A DNA stretch of 64,000 nucleotides from Streptomyces sp. NBC_01445 (GTDB taxonomy: Bacteria; Actinomycetota; Actinomycetes; Streptomycetales; Streptomycetaceae). The position numbers and the translations under genes were made by a program. The notes under the pieces were generated by a model, which worked only from the letters and a program-made list of their open reading frames with translations, searched no databases and was not told the origin of the DNA. This document shows, piece by piece, positions 17,573-25,524 of the stretch. The DNA is taken from NCBI RefSeq assembly GCF_035918235.1, contig NZ_CP109485.1, positions 7,789,001-7,853,000 on the forward strand, in the 5' to 3' direction. Positions within the stretch are counted from its first letter, which is position 1; each line of letters opens with the position of its first letter.

Positions 17573-18607
17573 TCAGCCTTTCTGAAGGGTCGTCAGGCCG
17601 TGGTCGATGAAGACGGGAACGAGCTCACCGATGCGGTCGAAGCCGGCGCCGACGGTCTGGCCGAGGGTGTAGCGGTAGTGGATGCCTTCGAGGATCACGG
17701 CGAGCTTGAACCACGCGAAGGCCGTGTACCAGGAGACGGCGGAGACGTCGCGCCCCGAGCGCGCGGCGTACCGCTCGATGATCTCGGCGGGGTCGGGGTG
17801 CCCGGCGGCTGCGGCCGTCGTGGAGACGGGGGAGTCGGGCAGGTCCAGCTTCGCGCTGTACATCACCAGCAGGCCGAGGTCGGTGAGCGGGTCACCGAGC
17901 GTGGACATCTCCCAGTCGAGGACGGCCTTGATCCGGTCGACGCCGTCGGCGTCCTCGTTGATCAGGACGTTGTCGAGGCGGTAGTCGCCGTGCACGATCG
18001 TGGGGGCGGGCGAGCTGGGCAGCGAGCGGCCGAGCGCCGCGTGCAGCTCGTCGACGCCGGCCAGCTCGCGGTTCCTGGACGCGTCGAGCTGCTTGCCCCA
18101 GCGCCGCAGCTGCCGGTCGAGGAACCCCTCGGGCCGCCCGAAGTCCGCGAGGCCGACCTCGGCGGGGTCCACGGCGTGCAGGTCCACGAGGGTGTCCACG
18201 AGGGCGAGCACGGCGGCGCGGGTGCGCTCGGGGCCCAGCTGCGCGAGCTGGTCGGCCGTGCGGTACGGCGTGCCCGCCACGTACTCCATCACGTAGAACG
18301 GCGCGCCGAGCACGCTGTCGTCCTCGCACATGAGCAGCGCCTCGGGCACCGGCACGGACGTCGGGTGCAGGGCGCTGATCACCCGGTGCTCGCGCTTCAT
18401 GTCGTGCGCGGTGGCGAGTACATGGCCCAGTGGCGGGCGGCGGACCACCCAGGTCGACGAGCCGTCGCCGACGAGGTACGTGAGGTTCGACCGGCCGCCC
18501 TCGACGAGACGCCCGGACAGCGGACCGGCCACGAGCCCCGGGCGCTCCCGGTCGAGGTGGCCGCGCAGCTGGTCGAGATCAAGACCTGGGGGGTGGCCGG
18601 CGCTCAT
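17573..18607 (-). CDS. APH-family phosphotransferase (ACAD10/11 kinase-domain type)
   Basis: A 344-residue kinase-fold protein. The nucleotide-binding segment SNLTYLVGDGSSTWVVRRPP is at about 36-55. The catalytic loop is IVHGDYRLDNVLIN and the metal-binding segment is VLDWEMSTLGDPLTDLG. In the mammalian ACAD10/11 proteins such a domain is fused to an acyl-CoA dehydrogenase and phosphorylates 4-hydroxyacyl-CoA. Here the two are adjacent genes, 6 nt apart, which supports the same role. An 18-bp palindrome lies 44 nt upstream. Confidence 0.88.
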   Translation of the reverse strand: MSAGHPPGLDLDQLRGHLDRERPGLVAGPLSGRLVEGGRSNLTYLVGDGSSTWVVRRPPLGHVLATAHDMKREHRVISALHPTSVPVPEALLMCEDDSVLGAPFYVMEYVAGTPYRTADQLAQLGPERTRAAVLALVDTLVDLHAVDPAEVGLADFGRPEGFLDRQLRRWGKQLDASRNRELAGVDELHAALGRSLPSSPAPTIVHGDYRLDNVLINEDADGVDRIKAVLDWEMSTLGDPLTDLGLLVMYSAKLDLPDSPVSTTAAAAGHPDPAEIIERYAARSGRDVSAVSWYTAFAWFKLAVILEGIHYRYTLGQTVGAGFDRIGELVPVFIDHGLTTLQKG

Positions 18608-18650
18608 CGATGTCCTCCGGAGGCAGAGTGAAGCGGTGTCGCGTCACATG

Positions 18651-18668
18651 ATGCCGACCGGTCGGTAT
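18651..18668. promoter_or_regulatory. 18-bp TetR-type palindrome ATGCCGACCGGTCGGTAT
   Basis: The half-sites ATGCCGACC and GGTCGGTAT are complementary except at one position. This ACCGACCGGTCGGT-like core is typical of actinobacterial TetR-family fatty-acid regulators. It lies just upstream of the kinase/acyl-CoA dehydrogenase operon. No TetR gene is directly adjacent; the one at 15.66-16.26 kb is a candidate. Confidence 0.55.
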
Positions 18669-18782
18669 GTCGTCCAGGGTGGAGGCTGAATGTGATCCAT
18701 CTCGTACGCTACTGCCCGCGGCCGGGCGGTGCGGGTGCGTCGGGCGAGAACGTCGGCCGCACCCCGCGCGGCCTGCGGACCG

Positions 18783-19079
18783 TCAGTGGTCGTCCCAGTG
18801 GCCCTCGTGCTGCGCGTGCCGGTGCCCGTCGTGGACGTAGTCGACGTGATCGCCGTGCGTGACGGCCTGATGCCCGCAGTTCTGGCCGTGCTGGTGCTCG
18901 TGGCCCTGGTGCGTGGTGTGGGCGCCGGGCTCGCACTCGTCCCAGTGGCCGTTGTGCTCCGCGTGCAGATGCCCGTCGTGCGCGTAGTCGACGTGGTCGC
19001 CGTGCGGGACCGCCGCGTGGCCGCAGCCCTCGCCGTGGGTGTGCTCGTGGACGGGGTGTTCCTGATGGAGAGTGGTCAT
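18783..19079 (-). CDS. histidine-rich tandem-repeat small protein, probable metal binder
   Basis: A 98-residue protein with 27 His and 3 Cys and no signal peptide or membrane helix. It consists of two tandem units of about 30 residues that share CGHxAVxHGDHVDY, then AHDGHLHAEHNGHW or VHDGHRHAQHEGHW. The composition points to storage or buffering of Zn, Ni or Co, which is inferred. Upstream, TTCC-GTTAT-GGAA is a short dyad on the gap shared with the divergent oxidoreductase; I could not match it to a Zur box with confidence. I do not know a characterised homologue. Confidence 0.75.
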   Translation of the reverse strand: MTTLHQEHPVHEHTHGEGCGHAAVPHGDHVDYAHDGHLHAEHNGHWDECEPGAHTTHQGHEHQHGQNCGHQAVTHGDHVDYVHDGHRHAQHEGHWDDH

Positions 19080-19164
19080 GAAGTCAGGCTAGCCGGAAAT
19101 GCCTGAATCATTCCGTTATGGAACCCTTGTGCTGTTCCTGTGCCTTTCGCGAGGAGTGCGTCGG

Positions 19165-20100
19165 ATGAAGGCGATCAGCTACAGCGGCTACGGCGGTCCC
19201 GAGGTACTCGAATACGGGGAGGCGCACGACCCCAAGGTCGGGCCCGACGCCGTCCTGGTGAAGGTCAGGGCCGCGGCGGTGAACCCCGTCGACTGGAAGG
19301 CCCGCGAGGGCTACCTCGACCCGGTGCTCGACGCCGTCTTCCCCGTGATCCCCGGCTGGGACGTGTCCGGCGTCGTGGTCCAACCCGGCTCCTCCGTCAC
19401 CGAGTTCGTCACCGGCGACGAGGTGATCGGGTACGTGCGCGAGGACTTCCTCTCCCGCGGGACCTTCGCCGAGTACGTCGCCGCGCCCGTGCGCACCCTG
19501 GCCCGCAAGCCCCGGAACCTCACCTACGAGGAGGCCGCCGGGCTGCCGCTCACCGGACTCACCGCCTACCAGGTCCTGACCGGCGCTCTCGCCGTGCAGG
19601 AGGGTGACGTGGTGCTCGTCCACGCGGCGGCCGGCGGCGTCGGGTCGATCGCGGTCCAGCTGGGCCGCCACCTCGGCGCCCGCGTCATCGGCACGGCGAG
19701 CGAACGCAACCACGACTTCCTGCGGGAGCTGGGCGCCGAACCGATCACGTACGGGGACGGCCTCGCCGAGCGGGTGCGGGCGCTCGCTCCGGAGGGCGTG
19801 GACGCCGCGTTCGACACGGTGGGCGGGGAGGCCCTGAAGGTGTCCGCGGACCTGCTCGCGCCGGGCGGCCGGCTCGCGTCCATCGCCGACGCCTCGGTCG
19901 TCGACCTGGGCGGCCACTACGTCTTCGTGCGCCCCGACGCCGCCGACCTCGCGCGCCTCGCGGACCTCGCGGAACAGGACGTGGTCACGGTGCACGTCGA
20001 CGAGACGTTCCCGCTGGAACGGGCCGCCGACGCCCAGCGGCTGAGCGCCGAGGGCCGCACCAGGGGCAAGATCGTGGTCACCGTGCCGTGGACCGACTGA
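19165..20100 (+). CDS. NADP-dependent quinone oxidoreductase-like MDR protein
   Basis: A 311-residue medium-chain reductase without zinc ligands. The N-terminal GroES-like part has VNPVDWKAREG. The cofactor-binding motif is HAAAGGVGSIAVQLGRHLGA (about 151-170), followed by GTASERN. Members reduce quinones or alkenals with NADPH. The inner ATG (MKAISYSG) is chosen because GAGGAG lies 8 nt upstream and family similarity starts there. Confidence 0.88.
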   Translation: MKAISYSGYGGPEVLEYGEAHDPKVGPDAVLVKVRAAAVNPVDWKAREGYLDPVLDAVFPVIPGWDVSGVVVQPGSSVTEFVTGDEVIGYVREDFLSRGTFAEYVAAPVRTLARKPRNLTYEEAAGLPLTGLTAYQVLTGALAVQEGDVVLVHAAAGGVGSIAVQLGRHLGARVIGTASERNHDFLRELGAEPITYGDGLAERVRALAPEGVDAAFDTVGGEALKVSADLLAPGGRLASIADASVVDLGGHYVFVRPDAADLARLADLAEQDVVTVHVDETFPLERAADAQRLSAEGRTRGKIVVTVPWTD

Positions 20101-20130
20101 CCGGCGGGCTGGAAGCGGCGCAGGTCGCCG

Positions 20131-20490
20131 TCACACCACCAGCGCCGCGGCGAACGCGGCCAGCGCCACCGAGCAGGCCACCGCCACCACGGCCGCGCGC
20201 CCGGTCAGTACGGGCGGCCTGGCCTCGTGCAGAGCCAGATCGCGGATCCGGCGGTGCGCCACCGCCAGGAACCCCAGCCACGCCAGGAAGCACAGGGCGG
20301 CGCCCAGCACGCCGAGGGTGTCCGCGCCGCCACTCAGTGTCGTCTTGGCGGCGAGGATCGCGGCCACGGTGCAGGACAGCGTCGTCCGCCGCCAGGCGAG
20401 CCGCGTCCGCGCCGGCTGGAGCCCCGGATCGCGCCCGGCCGTTCCTCCGTCGCCCTGTCCGTCGCAGGGCGGCTCGGACGGGCCGCTCAC
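20131..20490 (-). CDS. DUF202 membrane protein, second of a pair
   Basis: A 119-residue protein with three hydrophobic segments. The DUF202 signature is visible as ARTRLAWRRTTLSCTVAA. The GTG start overlaps the stop of the upstream DUF202 gene by 4 nt, so the two are coupled and may form a hetero-oligomer. Function is unknown. Confidence 0.8.
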   Translation of the reverse strand: MSGPSEPPCDGQGDGGTAGRDPGLQPARTRLAWRRTTLSCTVAAILAAKTTLSGGADTLGVLGAALCFLAWLGFLAVAHRRIRDLALHEARPPVLTGRAAVVAVACSVALAAFAAALVV

Positions 20491-20879
20491 CCCGCCCACC
20501 CGGCGAGCACGACCACCACCATCGCGACGGCCACCAGCGCCACGACCACGCTCAACAGTGCAGGGAACCGCGAGACGGGCAGGTCCTCGCCCCGCCGCAT
20601 CGCCCGCTCGCAGCGCACCCAGTGGCTGACCGCGCGCAGGGAGCACAGGGCGCCCGCCGCGAGCAGCGCGAGCGCGAGCCCGGCCCGCCAGGCCCAGCGC
20701 AGGTCCGGCAGGAACTGGTCCACGGCGAACCCGCCGCCGATCAGCGCGAGCGCCGTGCGCAGCCAGGCCAGGAACGTGCGCTCGTTGGCCAGGGAGAAGC
20801 GGTAGTCGGGTGTCTCGCCGTCCTCCCGCACCCGTTCGGGTGCGAACCAGAGGCGGACACTGCGTACAAATTCGATCAC
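20487..20879 (-). CDS. DUF202 / YidH-like membrane protein
   Basis: A 130-residue three-helix membrane protein. The signature YRFSLANERTFLAWLRTALAL (residues about 26-46) defines the DUF202/YidH family. It is first of a coupled pair and 9 nt downstream of the Nudix gene. Function is unknown. Confidence 0.85.
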   Translation of the reverse strand: MIEFVRSVRLWFAPERVREDGETPDYRFSLANERTFLAWLRTALALIGGGFAVDQFLPDLRWAWRAGLALALLAAGALCSLRAVSHWVRCERAMRRGEDLPVSRFPALLSVVVALVAVAMVVVVLAGWAG

Positions 20880-20888
20880 GGGGCGACC

Positions 20889-21476
20889 TTATCCGGGCGG
20901 CCCGGGCAGGCCCGCGGCCCCTGCACGGTAGGCCCGCAGCCGCTCGTACGCGTCGAGCCCGTCCGGCACCCACGGCCACTCGGGAAGCCGCCGCTCCAGC
21001 TCCTCGTCGGTGAGGAAGTCGTGCCAGGCGACCTCCTCGGCCTGCGGGTCCACCGGCAGCTCGCAGCGCACCTCGTACAGGTACGACCACCAGGTGCGGC
21101 CCGCCCCGCCGTCGTACAGGAACTTGAACAGCGGCTCGGGGCGCGGCAGCCCGGACACGCCGAGTTCCTCCTCCGCCTCGCGCAGGGCGGCGTCGTCGTA
21201 GGACTCGCCGGCGCCCACGACGCCGCCGACGAACATGTCGTAGAGGGACGGGAACACCAGCTTCGTCGGGGTGCGGCGGTGCACGAAGATCCGGCCGGCG
21301 GAGTCCCTGGCCTGGATGAACACGCACCGGTGGCGCAGTCCGCGTGCGTAGGCCTCGCCGCGCGGGGCCTGCCCGACCACCCGGTCGTGCTCGTCGACGA
21401 TGTCGAGGACCTCCGCCGCCGGATCCGGGGCGGCAGCGGCTTCAGCGGCGTTCGTGGGATCGGTGGGAGGGGTCAT
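20889..21476 (-). CDS. Nudix hydrolase
   Basis: A 195-residue enzyme. The Nudix box GX5EX7REUXEEXGU is complete: Gly85, Glu91, Arg99-Glu100, Glu103-Glu104, Gly106. The N-terminal LDIVDEHDRVVGQAPRGEAYARGL resembles the isopentenyl-diphosphate isomerase-like Nudix subgroup, often of unknown substrate. It lies upstream of the DUF202 pair on the same strand and may be co-transcribed with it. Confidence 0.9.
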   Translation of the reverse strand: MTPPTDPTNAAEAAAAPDPAAEVLDIVDEHDRVVGQAPRGEAYARGLRHRCVFIQARDSAGRIFVHRRTPTKLVFPSLYDMFVGGVVGAGESYDDAALREAEEELGVSGLPRPEPLFKFLYDGGAGRTWWSYLYEVRCELPVDPQAEEVAWHDFLTDEELERRLPEWPWVPDGLDAYERLRAYRAGAAGLPGPPG

Positions 21477-21513
21477 GCGCCCATGACATCAGAACCCGGA
21501 AGACCCCGGCAGC

Positions 21514-22404
21514 TCAGACCCCGACCCCCGCCCGGTCCCCCTCCCGAGGGCCCGCGGTCGGCATCGCCGGATGCATCCCGAGCAGCACGATCCCCGAAAC
21601 GATCGCCGTGAGCCCGGTCGCCTGCCAGGCGAGCGCCCCGGCATCCGTGCGCAGTTGGTCGCCCATGAAGCCGACCCCGCACGCGATGCCCGCAAGCGGC
21701 TGCGCCGCCGTCAGCGCGGGCAGCGACATCCGCAGCGGCGCCATCTCGAAGGCGCTCTGCACCAGGATCAGGCCCGTGACGCCCAGCACCAGGACCCCGT
21801 ACGGCTGCCAGCTGGTGAACAACCCGGCCCAGCCGCCCGACGAGAACAGCTGCCCGCTCATCCGCGTCAGCGCGTCCTGCACCCCGTAGAGGAGCCCGGC
21901 CGCCACGCCGAGGAGGACCGGGGCCGCGCTCATCCGCGACTTCTTCGCGTACGCCGTGAGCAGCAGCGCGCCGCCCACCATCACGCCGATGATCAGCCAG
22001 CGCCGCAGCGGGTCGGTGACCGCGTCCCCGCTGCGTGGCTCGCCCGCCACGATGAAGGCCGTCACCCCGCCCGCGAGCAGGGCCAGGCCCGCCCAGCCCT
22101 GTTTGCCCAGCGGCTGGCGGGTCTGGTGGCGCGAGAGGGCGAGCGCGAACAGGAGGTTGGTCGCGAGCAGTGGCTCGACGAGGGAGATCTCCCCGTTGCC
22201 CAGCGCGATCGCGCCGAGCGCCATGCCGCACACCATGAAACCTATGCCGAACAGCCAGCGCGGCACCCGTACGAGGTCGAGGAGCAGGCGCGGCGACAGG
22301 AAGTCGTTCAGCGGGGCGTGCTGCGCAGCGTTCTGCTGGAGCACGAATCCGATGCCCAGACAGAAGGCCGCGGAGACGGCGAGGACGAGTACGAGAACCG
22401 ACAC
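21514..22404 (-). CDS. DMT-superfamily (EamA-like) transporter
   Basis: A 296-residue protein with about nine hydrophobic helices, from LVLVLAVSAAFCLGIGFVLQQ at the N-terminus to GLTAIVSGIVLLGMHPAM at the end. It resembles Mg-transporter-like/EamA permeases. The frame is open far upstream, but the GTG at 22404, preceded by GAGG, begins exactly at the first helix and is preferred. The substrate is unknown. Confidence 0.78.
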   Translation of the reverse strand: MSVLVLVLAVSAAFCLGIGFVLQQNAAQHAPLNDFLSPRLLLDLVRVPRWLFGIGFMVCGMALGAIALGNGEISLVEPLLATNLLFALALSRHQTRQPLGKQGWAGLALLAGGVTAFIVAGEPRSGDAVTDPLRRWLIIGVMVGGALLLTAYAKKSRMSAAPVLLGVAAGLLYGVQDALTRMSGQLFSSGGWAGLFTSWQPYGVLVLGVTGLILVQSAFEMAPLRMSLPALTAAQPLAGIACGVGFMGDQLRTDAGALAWQATGLTAIVSGIVLLGMHPAMPTAGPREGDRAGVGV

Positions 22405-22590
22405 GCTGCGCACCTCGAGAATGCAGGTATCAAGATCGGCCGTGGGCGGGTCGTTGCACGGGTGTATGGCCGACGATAGCGCCCCGCGGCACCGGCTGCC
22501 CCGCGAGTGACCCGGACGGCGAGGTTGACGCCGCCGACCCCCGTGCCCAAGATCTGACCCACCGGTAACTTTCGAGAGGGACGGACCCCA

Positions 22591-24258
22591 ATGACGACGT
22601 ACGACGCGGACGTGATCGTGATCGGGGCGGGCCTTGCCGGGCTCGCGGCGGTGGCGGAACTCGTGGACGCGGGCCGCAAGGTGATCCTGCTGGACCAGGA
22701 GCCGGAGCAGTCCATCGGCGGGCAGGCGCACTGGTCCTTCGGCGGTCTCTTCTTCGTCGACTCGCCCGAGCAGCGCCGCCTGCGGATCAAGGACAGCCAC
22801 GCGCTCGCGCTCCAGGACTGGATGGGCACCGCCGGCTTCGACCGTGCCGAGGACCACTGGCCGCGCAAGTGGGCCGAGGCGTACGTCGACTTCGCCGCGG
22901 GCGAGAAGCGGTCCTGGCTGCACCAGCAGGGCGTCCGGTTCTTCCCCGTGGTCGGCTGGGCGGAGCGAGGCGGCTACGACGCGAACGGGCACGGGAACTC
23001 GGTGCCCCGCTTCCACATCACCTGGGGGACCGGCCCCGGCCTCGTCGCCCCCTTCGAGCGCCGCGTCAGGGAGGGCGTGGCGCGCGGTCTCGTGCAGCTG
23101 AAGTTCCGGCACCGGGTGACCGGCCTGTCCCGCAGCGCCGGCGCCGTCGACACCGTCAGCGGCGAGATCCTCGAACCGTCGTCCATCGAGCGAGGCCAGG
23201 GCAGCAGCCGTACGGTCACGGGCTCCTTCGAGCTCAAGGCGCAGGCGGTGATCGTCACCTCCGGCGGCATCGGCGGAAACCACGACCTGGTCCGCGCCAA
23301 CTGGCCCGAGCGCCTCGGCACCCCGCCCGAGAAGATGCTCTCCGGCGTGCCCGCGCACGTCGACGGCCTGATGCTCGGGATAACGGAGGACGCGGGCGCG
23401 CACCTCATCAACCGCGACCGCATGTGGCACTACACCGAGGGCATCGAGAACTGGAACCCCATCTGGGACAAGCACGGCATCCGCATCCTGCCGGGCCCGT
23501 CCTCGCTCTGGCTCGACGCGCGCGGCGAACGCCTGCCCGTGCCGCTCTTCCCCGGCTTCGACACCCTCGGCACCCTCGACCACATCATGAAGACCGGATA
23601 CGGCTACACGTGGTTCGTGCTCAACCAGCGCATCATCGGCAAGGAGTTCACCCTCAGCGGCTCCGAGCAGAACCCCGACCTCACCGGGAAGTCGGTGCGC
23701 GGCGTCATCGACCGGGCCCGCGCCGACGTGCCGGCGCCCGTCAAGGCCTTCATGGACAACGGCGCCGACTTCGTCGTCGAGAAGGACCTTCCCGCTCTCG
23801 TGCGCGGCATGAACGCCCTGGCTGAGAAGTCATCGGGTCCGCTGATCGACGAGGCCGCACTGCGCCGCACCCTCGTCGCCCGCGACCGCGAGATCGTCAA
23901 CCCCTTCACCAAGGACCTCCAGGTGACCGCCATCCGCGGCACCCGCAAGTTCCTCGGCGACCGCCTCATCCGCACCACGGCGCCGCACCGCATCCTCGAC
24001 CCGAAGGCGGGCCCGCTGGTCGCCGTGCGCCTCAACATCCTCACCCGCAAGTCGCTCGGCGGCCTGGAGACCGACCTGTCCTCGCGCGTCCTGACCGACG
24101 CCGGTGAGCCCCTGCCGGGCGTGTACGCGGCGGGGGAGGCGGCCGGGTTCGGCGGCGGGGGCGTGCACGGCTACCGCTCCCTCGAAGGGACCTTCCTCGG
24201 CGGCTGCCTCTTCTCGGGCCGCGCGGCGGGCCGTGCCGCGGCCGCCGCGACCGGCTGA
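22591..24258 (+). CDS. FAD-binding dehydrogenase (fumarate reductase/KstD-like fold)
   Basis: A 555-residue flavoprotein. The N-terminal Rossmann motif VIVIGAGLAGLAAVAEL is at about 6-22. The FAD-closing segment near the C-terminus reads GVYAAGEAAGFGGGGVHG (about 510-527). The size and ends match the FAD_binding_2 family that includes 3-ketosteroid dehydrogenases and fumarate reductase subunits. The start is ATG, with GAGAGGGA upstream. It stands alone; the substrate is not assignable. Confidence 0.85.
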   Translation: MTTYDADVIVIGAGLAGLAAVAELVDAGRKVILLDQEPEQSIGGQAHWSFGGLFFVDSPEQRRLRIKDSHALALQDWMGTAGFDRAEDHWPRKWAEAYVDFAAGEKRSWLHQQGVRFFPVVGWAERGGYDANGHGNSVPRFHITWGTGPGLVAPFERRVREGVARGLVQLKFRHRVTGLSRSAGAVDTVSGEILEPSSIERGQGSSRTVTGSFELKAQAVIVTSGGIGGNHDLVRANWPERLGTPPEKMLSGVPAHVDGLMLGITEDAGAHLINRDRMWHYTEGIENWNPIWDKHGIRILPGPSSLWLDARGERLPVPLFPGFDTLGTLDHIMKTGYGYTWFVLNQRIIGKEFTLSGSEQNPDLTGKSVRGVIDRARADVPAPVKAFMDNGADFVVEKDLPALVRGMNALAEKSSGPLIDEAALRRTLVARDREIVNPFTKDLQVTAIRGTRKFLGDRLIRTTAPHRILDPKAGPLVAVRLNILTRKSLGGLETDLSSRVLTDAGEPLPGVYAAGEAAGFGGGGVHGYRSLEGTFLGGCLFSGRAAGRAAAAATG

Positions 24259-24268
24259 ATCTCGCCTT

Positions 24269-24309
24269 GACAGAACCCCGGACACTTCTTTGCGGTCCGG
24301 GGTGCTGTC
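24269..24309 (+). terminator. terminator of the FAD dehydrogenase gene
   Basis: ACCCCGGAC pairs with GTCCGGGGT, and outer arms GACAG and CTGTC extend the stem past one mismatched pair. It begins 11 nt after the stop codon. Confidence 0.75.
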
Positions 24310-24493
24310 TCGTGTCACCAGCTCAACAGCCCAGGTGAGAAAGGGGATTGATCGATCGCGAGGGCGAACTCGGAGGATTGTGAAACGAGTTGGTGAAGGC
24401 CGCCCCTTGGTCTGCCCTTGACTCGGAGCGCCCCGTACCGCTTTGCTGTGCGTGATCACCTCAAGTAAGCCGCGTCGTAGAGGACTTCCTGCG

Positions 24494-25453
24494 GTGCCCC
24501 CACCCCCGCCACCACTCGGGCGTGCCCGCAAGCGGGCCGCTGCCCCGTTCGACTCCGCGCTCGACGACAGCGGCCTCGTGGCCGCCCGCGCGGCCCTCGC
24601 TCAGGGGCGCTGGACCGAGGTCAGGGAACTGATCTCGGCCACCGGCGACGACTGGGACCGCCGCGGCCATCGCGTCGTCGTCCTCGCCGAGGAACCCACG
24701 ACCGCCGCCTGGGTCAGGGACTGGCGGCTCGCCGAACCCGAGTCGGCCGACGCCGCCGTCCTGCTCGCCCTCGCCGCCGTGCAGCGCGCCCGTATCGGCA
24801 AGTCGCGGCCCGAAAAGGCCCGCGACGCCTGCCGCGACGCCGCCGCCCTCGCGCCGGCCGACCCCACTCCCTGGCTCGGACTCCTGCTCCTGGAACGGGA
24901 CATGGGCCGCGAGGAGGACGTCGTCCGCCTCTTCGACGAGATCCGCCACCGCCACCCCGAGCACCACCACGCCCACCACCTGATGGTCGCCAGGCTCGCC
25001 GAACGCCGCCCCGACGCGGGCCAGGACCCGCTCCACGAGGTCTACGACTTCGCGTCCTGGGCCGCCGAACAGGCCGGACCCGGATCACCGCTGGCCGTCC
25101 TCCCCGTCGTCGCGCACGCCGAGCGCTACCGCGTCCTCGCCGCCGCCGGCAGTGAACCGCCCGACCCCAAGGCGTCCGGACACTGGACGGGCCGCCGTGC
25201 CCGCGTCGTGATGAAGACCGCCTTCGACTGGTGGCTCGAATGGGGCTCTCCGGAACGCTCCGTTCATCCGCGCGGCCGCGTCGACCTGAACTTCCTCGCC
25301 CACGCCAAGTCCTGCGAGGGCAGGCCCGCGGAGGCCGCCGCCCTGTTCCACCGCATCGGCCGGCACGCCACCGCGGCCCCCTGGTCGTACCCGGACCGGG
25401 ACCCGCACGAAGCGTTCGGCGCCGCGCGCCGCGCCGCGCTCGGCACGGCCTAG
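24494..25453 (+). CDS. TPR-like helical repeat protein, hypothetical
   Basis: A 319-residue soluble protein. After a Pro-rich start, Ala-rich helical pairs resembling tetratricopeptide repeats run through about 30-220 (for example ARAALAQGRWTEVRELI and ACRDAAALAPADPTPWLGLLLLERDMG). A conserved-looking C-terminal block contains WWLEWGSPERSVHPRG. The GTG (VPPPPPP) is preferred because GAGGA lies 9 nt upstream; an ATG 17 codons earlier is possible. It is probably a protein-protein scaffold; its role is unknown. Confidence 0.72.
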   Translation: MPPPPPPLGRARKRAAAPFDSALDDSGLVAARAALAQGRWTEVRELISATGDDWDRRGHRVVVLAEEPTTAAWVRDWRLAEPESADAAVLLALAAVQRARIGKSRPEKARDACRDAAALAPADPTPWLGLLLLERDMGREEDVVRLFDEIRHRHPEHHHAHHLMVARLAERRPDAGQDPLHEVYDFASWAAEQAGPGSPLAVLPVVAHAERYRVLAAAGSEPPDPKASGHWTGRRARVVMKTAFDWWLEWGSPERSVHPRGRVDLNFLAHAKSCEGRPAEAAALFHRIGRHATAAPWSYPDRDPHEAFGAARRAALGTA

Positions 25454-25524
25454 GACGACGCCCCCAGGCATCCCCAGACACCCGCACCAGCAGCGCTCAT
25501 CCACAGGGAAGGGACAACCCCGCC

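Noticed and set aside
19080..19164. Zur box upstream of the histidine-rich gene
   Set aside because: The TTCC-GTTAT-GGAA dyad does not match the Streptomyces Zur consensus well enough to call.
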